Positions 55,720 to 64,000 of a DNA stretch of 64,000 nt are shown here, one piece after another. The first letter of the stretch is position 1. Every line of letters begins with the position of its first letter. Position numbers and translations under genes: made by a program. The stretch spans positions 1 to 64,000 of the forward strand of contig CAZEPW010000008.1 of assembly GCA_964514215.1 (NCBI GenBank), written 5' to 3'. A model generated the notes under the pieces. It was not told where the DNA came from. It ran no database searches and was given only the letters and a program-made list of their open reading frames with translations. Source of the stretch: CAYQUC01 sp964514215 (GTDB lineage Bacteria; Pseudomonadota; Gammaproteobacteria; UBA6429; Thiohalophilaceae).

Positions 55720-55760
55720 GATAAAATTCAGATAAAATTTGGATAAATTTAGATTATATA
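55720..55760. repeat. 11-bp phased repeats upstream of mucD
   Basis: Three adjacent units GATAAAATTCA, GATAAAATTTG and GATAAATTTA, then GATTATATATT, recur every 10-11 bases, about one helical turn. They lie 18 to 58 bases before the mucD start. They may be a regulator's tandem half-sites or just curved AT-rich DNA. Confidence 0.55.
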
Positions 55761-55803
55761 TTACTAATTTGATTTTTTTCAAATAAAAATATTGACATAT
55801 ACT

Positions 55804-56250
55804 TTATATTTTTCGGATTAATTCAGGATTAAACTGCAACAAATTAAGCTTATTTTTTAATAAATAACGCATAAAGACAATGCTTAAAATAAAACCAAGC
55901 CCAGACATCAAAATAACCCATAACTCAGAATCAATAAGAGCAGCCTGCTTAGCAACATAATCACCAATTAAAGCAAAACATAATATAAATAACAACGGTA
56001 AAATATACATCAAAAATGAACCAAATAAAAATATACGTTCATTAATACCAACAACGATTTGATCTCCAATCTGTGCATTAATGGTATTCTTAATATTAAA
56101 AGTAACCGTTTTAGGTTTTAAATAATTAGCTACAATGCCAGTACCACATGCTTTATTTGCACTACATGAACCACAACTGGATTTTTTTTGAGTTTCAATC
56201 ACTATATTATCATCGCGAATTGAAACTACAATGGCCTTTTCTTCAATCAT
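55804..56250 (-). CDS. rseC: RseC/MucC-family sigmaE regulator
   Basis: This 148-residue inner-membrane protein has an N-terminal cytoplasmic Cys cluster (Cys26, Cys29, Cys35 in SSCGSCSANKACGTG) and two hydrophobic segments (FLFGSFLMYILPLLFILCF and later LWVILMSGLGFILSIVF). RseC modulates sigmaE signalling and is linked to SoxR reduction. Its start overlaps the rseB stop by 4 bases. Confidence 0.9.
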   Translation of the reverse strand: MIEEKAIVVSIRDDNIVIETQKKSSCGSCSANKACGTGIVANYLKPKTVTFNIKNTINAQIGDQIVVGINERIFLFGSFLMYILPLLFILCFALIGDYVAKQAALIDSELWVILMSGLGFILSIVFMRYLLKNKLNLLQFNPELIRKI

Positions 56251-57221
56251 TTCGCTTTTTTAAATTGTGCCGATTCACAAATCATTCGAACAGTAACCAT
56301 TGGAACTTCACCAACAGCAGTGACATGAAACTTACCTAAATCCTTTCCATAAGCACTTATCGCACCCATCGAGGTGCCACCAACCAAATCAGACTCTTCA
56401 CCTAAATGATTTTCAATATAAACTGAAACTGTTGCTAAACCATCAGAAACTACAAAGTGTTTTAGGGGTTTTTTTCCTCTTGGCATCGTATGTCCACGTC
56501 TAATGCTAACTTTAAAACCTGGTGGTAGCTTAGCGAAACTCCATTCATCAAATGAACTGGCATTAACAGGTGTTACTTTTTTAGCTTGATGCCATGTGTA
56601 TTTTTTGCCTTCAGTACTGGGTTGAAATAATTTATCATCTAATTTTTTATGGTACTTTAAATTAGTGAACAAAAATTGTTCAACCATTTTATTATTTTCA
56701 CCCATCAAATTTGATTTTAATAACAATCCAGTTTTAACATCTAGCCATAATGAATACCCAAACCGATAAGCATCTTTGGGAACAACTGCAATCTTTTGAG
56801 CCAAATGACCCGCAATATTAACTTGTTGTTGTAATGAAAAAGAATAATAATTGAGCTTGTCTATTTGAGTCGGAAAAGACGGCGGAAACTTTGACAATGG
56901 CCGACTTTTCTCAACCATAACAGAGTTTCTATCAGGCAACACACAAGTTACTAGATCATTACTGCGAATAACTTCCCGACCACTGCCATCCATTGATATC
57001 AGTTTTTCAATTTCACCAAACTTATCAGCTCGATGAAATATATTCATTACAGTTAAATCAGTATTTTTGCCATAAATAAATGTACCACTAAACGTTTGCA
57101 TATGACCAGCGTGCGCCATTTTTTCTAACCAAGCTTGAATAGTTTGTTGATTCTTTGTGTTTGCATTTGCAAGAAATGTCCAAAAGAAAATAACAATAAT
57201 TAAAGCTAATTTATTTTGCAT
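56247..57221 (-). CDS. rseB: SigmaE regulatory protein RseB/MucB
   Basis: This 324-residue periplasmic protein has a signal peptide (residues 1-20) and the RseB fold: an N-terminal LolA-like domain (FSGTFIYGKN, then CVLPDRNSVMVEKSRP) and a smaller C-terminal domain (SFDEWSFAKLPPGFKV). RseB binds RseA and senses lipoproteins or LPS, protecting RseA from cleavage. It overlaps rseA by 11 bases. Confidence 0.95.
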   Translation of the reverse strand: MQNKLALIIVIFFWTFLANANTKNQQTIQAWLEKMAHAGHMQTFSGTFIYGKNTDLTVMNIFHRADKFGEIEKLISMDGSGREVIRSNDLVTCVLPDRNSVMVEKSRPLSKFPPSFPTQIDKLNYYSFSLQQQVNIAGHLAQKIAVVPKDAYRFGYSLWLDVKTGLLLKSNLMGENNKMVEQFLFTNLKYHKKLDDKLFQPSTEGKKYTWHQAKKVTPVNASSFDEWSFAKLPPGFKVSIRRGHTMPRGKKPLKHFVVSDGLATVSVYIENHLGEESDLVGGTSMGAISAYGKDLGKFHVTAVGEVPMVTVRMICESAQFKKAK

Positions 57222-57786
57222 TTATTGACCGTGATATTTTAACAGTTGGGTTAAAGTTCACCACTCGAGAGTAAGGTAATGCACCTTGCATTCCCGATGA
57301 AATTGCGTACTCGTTATGGTTTACCAAATAGCTATTTAATTTTGCTGCAACGGCCTTATTTAATTCAATATTGCGAGTAGACGCAGTTTGAATGCTTTGC
57401 TGTTGAATTGGTTTAATCGCAACTTGAGTTGACTGATTATTGTTTATTTCAGGCTTTTGTTGCACCACTAATATTGCCACCGCAGTCACAGTTGCAGCAA
57501 TTGCCATACTACCAAGTTGTTTAAGAAAGGTCTTTTGAACCAGTTTCTTTGCCTTGAACTGAGCCGGTGCTATTACAGTCGGTTCATTTAATATCGCTTG
57601 TTGTATATTAAGTGAAATATCATGAGTATCAACTTTGGATACTTGATTTCGCATAACATCCCGAATTAAATGATAGCGCTGCCAACGCGTACGCACCTCG
57701 TCCAGCTGCATGTTATTCAGAACTAAATTAATATCAGATTCTTCACCATCCATTAATGCGGATAATTGTTCATCAATATTATTCAT
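57211..57786 (-). CDS. rseA: Anti-sigmaE factor RseA/MucA
   Basis: This 191-residue single-pass membrane protein has an N-terminal cytoplasmic sigma-binding domain (EQLSALMDGEES, then TRWQRYHLIRDVMRN), a membrane helix near residues 90-107 (GSMAIAATVTAVAILVV), and a periplasmic tail. It holds sigmaE inactive until cut by site-1 and site-2 proteases. The gene follows rpoE by 30 bases. Confidence 0.94.
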   Translation of the reverse strand: MNNIDEQLSALMDGEESDINLVLNNMQLDEVRTRWQRYHLIRDVMRNQVSKVDTHDISLNIQQAILNEPTVIAPAQFKAKKLVQKTFLKQLGSMAIAATVTAVAILVVQQKPEINNNQSTQVAIKPIQQQSIQTASTRNIELNKAVAAKLNSYLVNHNEYAISSGMQGALPYSRVVNFNPTVKISRSINAK

Positions 57787-57816
57787 AATTTTCTCTCTAT
57801 CGGTATCAAAGTTAAC

Positions 57817-58395
57817 TTAGTCATTTAGTAATGGATCTAATAATTTATCGATTGCTTCTCGCGCTCTAAATATTCTTGAACGAACGGTACCTATTGGACA
57901 AGACATCGCTTCAGAAATTTCATCATAGCTCATACCTTCTAGCTCTCTTAGTGTAATAGCTGTTTTTAGATCCTCGGGTAAATCATCAATCGCCTTTAGT
58001 ACTACTCCAGCAATTTCATCTTTTAGGGCAAGTCGTTCAGGAGATGCAAATTCCTTTAATGAACCAGCACTATCATATTGCTCAGCTTCACTCGCATCGA
58101 TATCCGATCCTGGTGGCCGTCTCTTTTGAGCAACCAGAAAGTTTTTTGCTGTGTTAATTGCAATACGATACAACCAAGTATAAAAGGCGCTATCACCCCT
58201 AAACCCAGGTATGGCTCGATAAGCTTTTATAAATGCTTCCTGAGTTAAATCCAGCACTTCGGCATGATCGCGTACATATCGGGATATTAAATTAATTATC
58301 TTTTGCTGATATTTTAATACCAATATATCAAAAGCTTTCTTATCGCCTTTCTGTACTCGTTCAATTAAAGCTTGGTCAACATTCTGTTCACCCAT
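57817..58395 (-). CDS. rpoE: RNA polymerase sigma factor RpoE/AlgU
   Basis: This 192-residue ECF sigma factor has region 2 with LTQEAFIKAYRAIPGFRGDSAFYTWLYRIAINTAKN (read in parts) and region 4 LRELEGMSYDEISEAMSCPIGTVRSRIFRARE (likewise). It drives the envelope-stress response. It heads the rpoE-rseA-rseB-rseC-mucD operon. A possible sigmaE promoter for its own transcription is described at 58464. Confidence 0.97.
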   Translation of the reverse strand: MGEQNVDQALIERVQKGDKKAFDILVLKYQQKIINLISRYVRDHAEVLDLTQEAFIKAYRAIPGFRGDSAFYTWLYRIAINTAKNFLVAQKRRPPGSDIDASEAEQYDSAGSLKEFASPERLALKDEIAGVVLKAIDDLPEDLKTAITLRELEGMSYDEISEAMSCPIGTVRSRIFRAREAIDKLLDPLLND

Positions 58396-58463
58396 CCGGG
58401 CCGCCCTGATTTCGATTAAAATTCGATTAAGTTAATAAATACGATGCCGGATGTATTATAAAG

Positions 58464-58490
58464 TACGACAGTCGTTATGCGTTGTAGTTC
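58464..58490 (-). promoter_or_regulatory. Possible sigmaE autoregulatory promoter of rpoE
   Basis: On the minus strand GAACTA (58490-58485) is followed after 16 bases by TCGTA (58468-58464), a partial match to the sigmaE pattern GAACTT-N16-TCTGA. It lies about 70 bases before the rpoE ATG. The palindrome ACGAC-A-GTCGT (58465-58475) overlaps it. Confidence 0.4.
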
Positions 58491-58675
58491 GATAATCTTA
58501 TAATATATTTGTTTATATTCAGACTATCGTTTAAATTAATTACATTAAATTAATATGACATTATCTTACGACAATGATCGTTACACAATGGTATGTTGTA
58601 AAAAAACTACTTATTCGAAATAGAGTACTTTTTAATCAAATATAAAACAACGAGAAATTAAGCTAAAAACAAATC

Positions 58676-60310
58676 ATGACAACATTAAAAAGTGACGTAC
58701 TCATTATCGGTGCTGGTGCCGCAGGCTTATCAGCAGCACTGCGCTTGGCTGAAAAAAAGCATATCTTCTTGATTTCTAAGGTTAATTTACTTGAAAGCAA
58801 TACCTTGTATGCCCAAGGAGGAATTGCTGCAGTGCTGGATGAAAAGGATTCCATCAAATCCCACATAACCGACACAATAAAAGCCGGCGCTGGCTTATGT
58901 GACGAAGCAATCGTTAAATTTGTAGTCGAAAAAAGTAAAGAAAATATTCAATGGTTAATTGATCAAGGCGTACAATTTACCAAACACCAATCAAATAAGC
59001 AGAGCTACCCTTACCACTTAACTAAGGAAGGTGGTCATAGCTTTCGACGAGTCATTCATGCCGCTGATAAGACCGGACATGCGATACAAACCTGTTTGTT
59101 GGAACGCGTATTGGCGCACCCCAATATCACTGTTTATGAGCACCACAATGTAGTGGATCTAATAACCATTAAAAAAACAGGTGATAATGCTAGCAGTTGT
59201 GTTGGAGCCTATATTTTAAATAGAAAAACCGAACAAGTTGAAATGTTCATCGCACCTACGGTAATACTCGCAACCGGTGGCGTGAGCAAGGTTTACCTCT
59301 ATACCAGTAACCCGGATACCGCCTCTGGAGATGGTATCGCATTAGCGTGGCGTACCGGATGCCGGGTTGCCAATATGGAATTCAATCAATTTCACCCTAC
59401 CTGTCTTTATCACCCGGATGCCAAATCATTTCTGGTGACTGAGGCAGTACGTGGTGAAGGTGGAATTTTACGATTGCCAAATGGTAAAACATTTATGAAG
59501 CGATACCACCAAGCCGCAGAATTAGCGCCCCGTGATATTGTTGCCCGAGCAATTGATAATGAAATGAAACGCCAAGGTATTGAATGTGTTTATTTGGACA
59601 TCTCTCATAAACCTGCGGCTTTCATAAAAGAACACTTTCCGACGGTCTATAAACGCTGTAAAAGTTACGGTATCGATATTACCACTGATCCAATTCCCGT
59701 TGTACCTGCCGCCCATTACACTTGCGGCGGTGTAATGACGGATATCAATGGTCAAACAGATGTTAAAGGCTTGTATGCTATTGGAGAAGTGGCTTTTACG
59801 GGATTGCATGGCGCAAACCGCATGGCAAGTAATTCGTTGTTAGAATGTTTAGTGTTTGCTCAATCAGCGAGTCAGCATATTTTACAAAATACCACCCAAA
59901 ATATCATTAATCTGAAAGTCCCAGATTGGGATGAAAGCAGAGTAACCGACTCGGATGAAGAAGTTGTAGTGACCCATAACTGGGATGAATTACGACGTTT
60001 CATGTGGGATTATGTTGGTATCGTGCGAACCACCAAACGATTACAGCGAGCAGCAAGCCGCGTGCAATTATTATTACATGAAATTGAAGATTATTATGGC
60101 AACTTTCGTATCACTAATGATTTATTAGAGCTTCGTAATCTTACGGTGGTCGCTGATATTATTATTCGCTCAGCATTACGCCGCAAGGAAAGCCGTGGTT
60201 TACATTTCATTCTCGATTTCCAACACAAAGATGATGCACATCAAATTCAAAATACAATTATAACACCCGATAGTGAGGTTGATATTATAGAGAGCTATTC
60301 TTATCCGTAA
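58676..60310 (+). CDS. nadB: L-aspartate oxidase
   Basis: NadB oxidises aspartate to iminoaspartate for NAD synthesis. The 544-residue flavoprotein has [14 protein letters not shown] (FAD binding), the [14 protein letters not shown] motif, and the catalytic HPTCLYHP and [10 protein letters not shown] regions. It is divergent from rpoE, the order known from other gammaproteobacteria. No Fe-S cluster is used. The divergent gap of 280 bases also holds a 10-bp direct repeat TTAAATTAAT (58531 and 58545). Confidence 0.96.
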   Translation: MTTLKSDVLIIGAGAAGLSAALRLAEKKHIFLISKVNLLESNTLYAQGGIAAVLDEKDSIKSHITDTIKAGAGLCDEAIVKFVVEKSKENIQWLIDQGVQFTKHQSNKQSYPYHLTKEGGHSFRRVIHAADKTGHAIQTCLLERVLAHPNITVYEHHNVVDLITIKKTGDNASSCVGAYILNRKTEQVEMFIAPTVILATGGVSKVYLYTSNPDTASGDGIALAWRTGCRVANMEFNQFHPTCLYHPDAKSFLVTEAVRGEGGILRLPNGKTFMKRYHQAAELAPRDIVARAIDNEMKRQGIECVYLDISHKPAAFIKEHFPTVYKRCKSYGIDITTDPIPVVPAAHYTCGGVMTDINGQTDVKGLYAIGEVAFTGLHGANRMASNSLLECLVFAQSASQHILQNTTQNIINLKVPDWDESRVTDSDEEVVVTHNWDELRRFMWDYVGIVRTTKRLQRAASRVQLLLHEIEDYYGNFRITNDLLELRNLTVVADIIIRSALRRKESRGLHFILDFQHKDDAHQIQNTIITPDSEVDIIESYSYP

Positions 60311-60343
60311 TTTATATGCACAAAATACAAATAGGTAATTGAG

Positions 60344-60793
60344 TTATTTTAATGATCTCAGATGTAATTTTAATTGACGCAAGGCATTTTTGTTAAGCAT
60401 ATCCGGTAATATGATAATCGATTTATTTTTAGCGCCATCAATTTTAAAATATAAAATAACTAAATACGGCAACTCAAACCAATTCTGTTTAAGTTCAGCT
60501 TTATAAGTCTGCTTATCCGAACAAAACAAGCTGTATTGCATGTTTTTTAAAAATTGAATGTTACTAATATAACGTTTAAATCCAATTGAGCTAGTTTGTT
60601 CTAAACTAAAATACAGGCTTACCCCTATTAAAATTATTAAAAATAAGACAAGTACAAAATGAAACTCGAGATTCATACTAAGAACACTCAACGCTAACAA
60701 ATGAATCAATATTACAAAAGCAAATAAAATTTTAGAGGGTTTTAAATCAAGACTATCAAGCGTCAACGGCTTCTTGTATTTGTTTGATGACAT
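60344..60793 (-). CDS. YgfX/CptA-like membrane protein
   Basis: This protein of about 149 residues has two N-terminal membrane helices (FAFVILIHLLALSVLSM and [17 protein letters not shown]) and a small cytoplasmic part with FELPYLVILYFKIDG. It is in the place of ygfX, right after sdhE; the family is linked to toxin/SdhE function in Escherichia coli. It overlaps sdhE by about 38 bases with the start at 60793. The start is uncertain (an ATG at 60802 is also in frame). Confidence 0.7.
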   Translation of the reverse strand: MSSNKYKKPLTLDSLDLKPSKILFAFVILIHLLALSVLSMNLEFHFVLVLFLIILIGVSLYFSLEQTSSIGFKRYISNIQFLKNMQYSLFCSDKQTYKAELKQNWFELPYLVILYFKIDGAKNKSIIILPDMLNKNALRQLKLHLRSLK

Positions 60794-61010
60794 ATGCAAC
60801 ATCCTTGTCGGCAGGTATCGTATTGCCCATTAAATAATCTAACAATAATGGATCAGAGTTAGTTAGTATCGTTTCAAACACTAATTGGTAATGATGATCT
60901 AAGCCACTATATTTACTATCCATGAAACCAATTAACAAAGTATCAAGCTCTAACATTCCACGTCGACACTGCCAATATAAACGTGATTTGGAGGATTTTT
61001 CAAGTAACAT
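60756..61010 (-). CDS. sdhE: FAD assembly factor SdhE
   Basis: SdhE (CptB, YgfY) helps attach FAD covalently to SdhA. The 84-residue protein has the key RGM motif at residues 17-19 (CRRGMLELD) and LLDYLMG near the middle. Length is normal. Its start overlaps the sdhB stop by one base, placing it directly in the sdh operon, next to its client. Confidence 0.92.
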   Translation of the reverse strand: MLLEKSSKSRLYWQCRRGMLELDTLLIGFMDSKYSGLDHHYQLVFETILTNSDPLLLDYLMGNTIPADKDVAYVIKQIQEAVDA

Positions 61011-61705
61011 TAAATTAAATTCTTTAACATCATTTTTTTAATATTATTAATAGCAGCAGTAGGATTTAAACCTTTTGGACAGACATTAACGCAATTCATA
61101 ATAGTGTGGCAACGAAACAGACGGTATGGTCCTTGCAATTCGGAAAGACGTTCAGACGTTGCTTGATCGCGACTATCGGCTAAAAACCGATAGGACTGTA
61201 ATAAAGCCGCCGGCCCTCTAAATTTATCCGGATTCCACCAAAAAGAAGGACAAGCCGTCGTGCAGCAACCGCATAATATACACTCATATAATCCATCAAG
61301 CTTATCACGTTGTTCCGGAGTTTGTTGATATTCAACTTCAGGCTCAGGATCATGTACCACTAAATAAGGCTTAACTGCACGATAGTGATGAAAGAACTGA
61401 CTCATATCCACCACCAAATCACGAATAACCGGCATTCCCGGAACCGGTCGAACTAAGATTGGTTCTTTTAATTCATTTAACGGCGTAATACACGCCAAAC
61501 CATTTTTGCCATTAATATTAATTGCATCAGAACCACAGACGCCTTCACCACAGGAATGTCTAAAACTCAAACTGGCATCTTGCTCTTTAATTAATAGCAA
61601 TGCATCTCGCAACATTAGGCTGCTATCAATATCCTTTAATACAAAATCCTGCATGTATGGTTTTTTGTCTGACTCTGGATTATATCGATAAATAGAAAAA
61701 CGCAT
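61010..61705 (-). CDS. sdhB: Succinate dehydrogenase iron-sulfur subunit
   Basis: SdhB passes electrons from FAD to ubiquinone through three Fe-S clusters. The 231-residue protein has the 2Fe-2S ligands (SCGEGVCGSD and the later ACIT Cys), the 4Fe-4S motif CILCGCCTTACPS, and the 3Fe-4S set with CHTIMNCVNVCPKGLNP. It lies 80 bases after sdhA on the same strand. Confidence 0.97.
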   Translation of the reverse strand: MRFSIYRYNPESDKKPYMQDFVLKDIDSSLMLRDALLLIKEQDASLSFRHSCGEGVCGSDAININGKNGLACITPLNELKEPILVRPVPGMPVIRDLVVDMSQFFHHYRAVKPYLVVHDPEPEVEYQQTPEQRDKLDGLYECILCGCCTTACPSFWWNPDKFRGPAALLQSYRFLADSRDQATSERLSELQGPYRLFRCHTIMNCVNVCPKGLNPTAAINNIKKMMLKNLI

Positions 61706-61785
61706 ATTAATACTCTCAATGACATAAAGTTTGTTAGTCTTACTTTAATTACTCGTTCAATTTAATATAAACTTTAAAATATAAA

Positions 61786-63546
61786 TTAGTAAACACGTTT
61801 CTTAGGTGGAAATGAATCTACTGTCATTGGTTTCATTCTCACCGGTTTATACTCCAGTCGTCTATCTTGTTTGTAATATAAAGTATGACGCATCCAGTTT
61901 TTATCATCGCGTTCAGGATAATCAATTCGAGAATGTGCTCCACGGCTTTCTTTTCTCGCTAATGCACCTGTTACCGTTGCCACGGCAAGATCAACTAAAT
62001 TTTCAAGTTCTAACGCTTCAATTCTCGCAGTATTAAATACTTTACTGTGATCTTGTAAGCACACATCTGCTAAGCGCTTTTCAATGTCGAGTACCTTGGT
62101 TAAGCATTCTGCTAAGACTTCTTCAGTTCTAAAGACGCTACAATTTTGTTCCATAACGACTTGTAACTCTTGACGTAATACCGGAACAGATTCACTTTCG
62201 CCTTTTTTATCCCAACGTGATAAATGTGCCATTGCACTGGCAACGCTATCTTCATCGATAGGAATATGATAACGATTATCTTTTAAATATTTAATAACGT
62301 GTTTACCTGCCGCACGACCAAAAACGACAATATCCAACAATGAATTACCGCCTAAACGGTTTGCACCATGAACCGATACACAAGCACATTCACCAACAGC
62401 ATAAAGCCCTGGGATAACATCTTCACCTGTTGATACTGGTGCCACTACTTGACCATGCCGGTTAGTCGGAATACCGCCCATAGTATAATGCGCTGTTGGA
62501 AATACTGGAATTGGTGTTTCAACCGGATCGGTTCGCAAAAAGGTTTTTACCATATCACGAATACCCGGCAAGCGTTTTGAAATAACATCTTCACCCAAGT
62601 GATCAACTTTTAACATCACATGATCACCATTTGGTCCACAACCACGACCTTCACGAACTTCCGTTGCAATTGCCCGGCTAACAACATCCCGGCTCGCTAA
62701 ATCTTTTGCATGAGGTGCATAACGCTCCATAAATCTTTCATTGTGTTTATTCAACAGGTAGCCGCCTTCGCCTCGAACTCCTTCCGTTATCAACATGCCT
62801 TTACCTGCAATACCGGTAGGATGGAATTGAAAAAACTCCATATCTTGTAACGGTATGCCAGCACGTAAAGTCATGCCCATACCATCACCGGTGTTGATAT
62901 GAGCATTGGTATTGGTTCTAAATAATTGACCAACACCACCGGTTGCAATTAGTGTGCTCTTAGCTTCAATAATTAATGGCTCGCCGGTTTCAATTTCTAA
63001 AACAAGTGCCCCAGCAATATCGCCATTGATATTTTTTATTAAATCAATCGCAAAAAATTCATCAAAGAAATGGGTTTTGGCTCGAATATTTTGTTGGTAT
63101 AAAGTATGAAGTATAGCGTGCCCGGTTCGATCTGCTGCAGCACAGGTTCGTGCAGCTTGATCACCACCAAAATTTTGACTTTGACCGCCAAAAGGTCGTT
63201 GATAGATTTTGCCATTATCCAATCGCGTAAACGGCACACCCGAATGTTCTAACTCAACAACTAACTTTGATGCAGAACGGCACATGTATTCTATCGCATC
63301 TTGATCACCTAAATAATCACTGCCTTTAACCGTATCATACATATGCCAATGCCAACTATCGGGTAACACATTTGCCAGCGCGGCATTCATGCCACCTTGA
63401 GCCGCGACAGTATGAGAACGTGTTGGAAATACTTTTGAAACCACGGCAACATTAGCATCGGCTTGAGCTAATTGCAGCGCTGAACGTAAACCGCCGCCGC
63501 CAGCACCAATAACAAGAGAATCAAATCGTCGAATGTTTATCGTCAT
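61786..63546 (-). CDS. sdhA: Succinate dehydrogenase flavoprotein subunit
   Basis: SdhA oxidises succinate to fumarate. The protein of about 586 residues has the FAD motif [14 protein letters not shown], the covalent-FAD histidine in [16 protein letters not shown], the QFHPTGI active-site region and [10 protein letters not shown]. The ATG at 63546 is used because it overlaps the sdhD stop in a 4-base ATGA junction; the frame is open from 63582 but that would run into sdhD. Confidence 0.97.
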   Translation of the reverse strand: MTINIRRFDSLVIGAGGGGLRSALQLAQADANVAVVSKVFPTRSHTVAAQGGMNAALANVLPDSWHWHMYDTVKGSDYLGDQDAIEYMCRSASKLVVELEHSGVPFTRLDNGKIYQRPFGGQSQNFGGDQAARTCAAADRTGHAILHTLYQQNIRAKTHFFDEFFAIDLIKNINGDIAGALVLEIETGEPLIIEAKSTLIATGGVGQLFRTNTNAHINTGDGMGMTLRAGIPLQDMEFFQFHPTGIAGKGMLITEGVRGEGGYLLNKHNERFMERYAPHAKDLASRDVVSRAIATEVREGRGCGPNGDHVMLKVDHLGEDVISKRLPGIRDMVKTFLRTDPVETPIPVFPTAHYTMGGIPTNRHGQVVAPVSTGEDVIPGLYAVGECACVSVHGANRLGGNSLLDIVVFGRAAGKHVIKYLKDNRYHIPIDEDSVASAMAHLSRWDKKGESESVPVLRQELQVVMEQNCSVFRTEEVLAECLTKVLDIEKRLADVCLQDHSKVFNTARIEALELENLVDLAVATVTGALARKESRGAHSRIDYPERDDKNWMRHTLYYKQDRRLEYKPVRMKPMTVDSFPPKKRVY

Positions 63547-63884
63547 TGAACATAAACCGAAGCTAGAATAACCACGACCCAACCCCCCAAGGCAAATAAA
63601 ACTAATAAAATAAAAGCCAATAATGTCAGCCTGATTATATAATGATTCACATAATCAATAATAATATCTCGAATTCCCACCCAGGCATGAACAAAAATGG
63701 CAACAAAAAATAAAGCAACAAGCACAATAATGAGCGGTGAATGAAATGTTGCAATCCATTCTTCATAGTTAATCGTTGGTTCATTAATAAACCAAACAAT
63801 ACTAATAACGCTAAAGAGTAACAAATACAGTGCAGACAAGCGTTGAACTATCCAAGCACGAAAGCCGTGTGCATATTGGCTCAT
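63543..63884 (-). CDS. sdhD: Succinate dehydrogenase membrane anchor subunit D
   Basis: This 113-residue membrane subunit has three hydrophobic helices: residues about 14-31, 48-68 and 82-108. The heme/quinone region [16 protein letters not shown] supplies the conserved His and Asp. It overlaps sdhA and the upstream sdhC by 4 bases each, so the whole operon is translationally coupled. Confidence 0.93.
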   Translation of the reverse strand: MSQYAHGFRAWIVQRLSALYLLLFSVISIVWFINEPTINYEEWIATFHSPLIIVLVALFFVAIFVHAWVGIRDIIIDYVNHYIIRLTLLAFILLVLFALGGWVVVILASVYVQ

Positions 63885-64000
63885 GTTAATAACCTCAGTG
63901 CGAACAATAAGGTTATTAGTAATGCCGCAATATTAGCTACCCAAGCAGTAAATTTAGCCGCGGGAAGTAATACACCTAATTCAATATCAATTAATAAATA
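63881..64000 (-). CDS. sdhC: Succinate dehydrogenase cytochrome b556 subunit (3' end only)
   Basis: Only the last 39 codons lie in the window; the start is beyond the edge. The translation from 64000 reads YLLIDIELGVLLPAAKF and then a hydrophobic helix ending FALRLLT, matching the end of SdhC (a DxG-type region and the third membrane helix). The stop overlaps the sdhD start. Too little is left to see the heme ligand. Confidence 0.85.
   Translation of the reverse strand, partial: YLLIDIELGVLLPAAKFTAWVANIAALLITLLFALRLLT

Noticed and set aside
1..64000. CRISPR arrays, insertion sequences or prophage
   Set aside because: No regularly spaced direct repeats, transposase or phage genes are visible; all intervals are filled by core or glycan genes.

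Overview
The window is an AT-rich stretch (GC clearly below half by eye; not computed) of a gammaproteobacterial chromosome. It is densely packed with intact core genes. I see no phage, insertion sequence or CRISPR array, and no gap above 300 bases. The gene order is typically gammaproteobacterial: gyrA-serC-serA-pheA-hisC-tyrA-aroA-cmk-rpsA-ihfB-lapA-lapB-pyrF, lepA-lepB-DUF4845-rnc-era-recO-acpS, rpoE-rseA-rseB-rseC-degQ and sdhC-D-A-B-sdhE-ygfX. The block uvrB / aminotransferase / tRNA-Asn / glycan locus / comEA ... ihfB-rpsA ... gyrA / mtaD / ubiG / phosphatase / yciK resembles the Pseudomonas O-antigen region and its flanks. The genus cannot be named. The hpnCDE squalene genes recall hopanoid-making gammaproteobacteria such as methanotrophs, but this is only suggestive.

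Layout. 1-3.7 kb: uvrB (cut by the window edge), a PLP aminotransferase and a FimT-like pseudopilin gene. 3.72-3.83 kb: tRNA-Asn with a clear sigma70 promoter. 3.9-14.6 kb: a minus-strand surface-glycan locus, in transcription order manC, an rfaH-like NusG paralogue, a WbpM/CapD-like dehydratase, a UbiA-family phosphoribosyltransferase, DprE1-like, DprE2-like, an atypical SDR, an FAD oxidoreductase, GtrA-like and galU. 14.8-29.9 kb: comEA, pyrF, lapBA, ihfB, rpsA, cmk, aromatic and serine biosynthesis, and gyrA, all minus. 30.2-38.9 kb: a plus-strand run with mtaD, ubiG, a Gph/MupP-like phosphatase, hpnCDE, yciK, a diguanylate cyclase and an orphan Ycf46-N-like protein. 38.9-58.4 kb: mostly minus-strand housekeeping genes, covering purine/MTA salvage, NagZ and an L,D-transpeptidase-fold protein, rlmD, cysM, the acpS-recO-era-rnc-lepB-lepA block and the sigmaE envelope-stress operon. 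58.7-64 kb: nadB (plus) and the sdh operon (minus, sdhC cut by the edge).

Genes that work together. (1) UbiA, DprE1, DprE2 and GtrA-like proteins look like a polyprenyl-phosphoryl-arabinofuranose (DPA) donor pathway, best known from mycobacteria. Here it sits in what is the O-antigen position in Pseudomonas, with no glycosyltransferase beside it. (2) HpnC, HpnD and HpnE would convert farnesyl diphosphate to squalene and appear to be inserted between the MupP-like gene and yciK. (3) MtaD, an MTIP-like phosphorylase and Hpt form a route from methylthioadenosine to IMP. (4) NagZ, a signal-less ElsL-like YkuD protein, the MupP-like phosphatase and CsiV suggest a peptidoglycan recycling and maintenance group. 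(5) RpoE, RseA, RseB, RseC and the DegQ/MucD protease form the envelope-stress circuit.

Non-coding signals supported by the sequence include the tRNA promoter, two good intrinsic terminators, an S1-type hairpin leader before rpsA, an extended -10 promoter for gyrA, a sigma54-like promoter before the diguanylate cyclase and a possible sigmaE promoter before rpoE.
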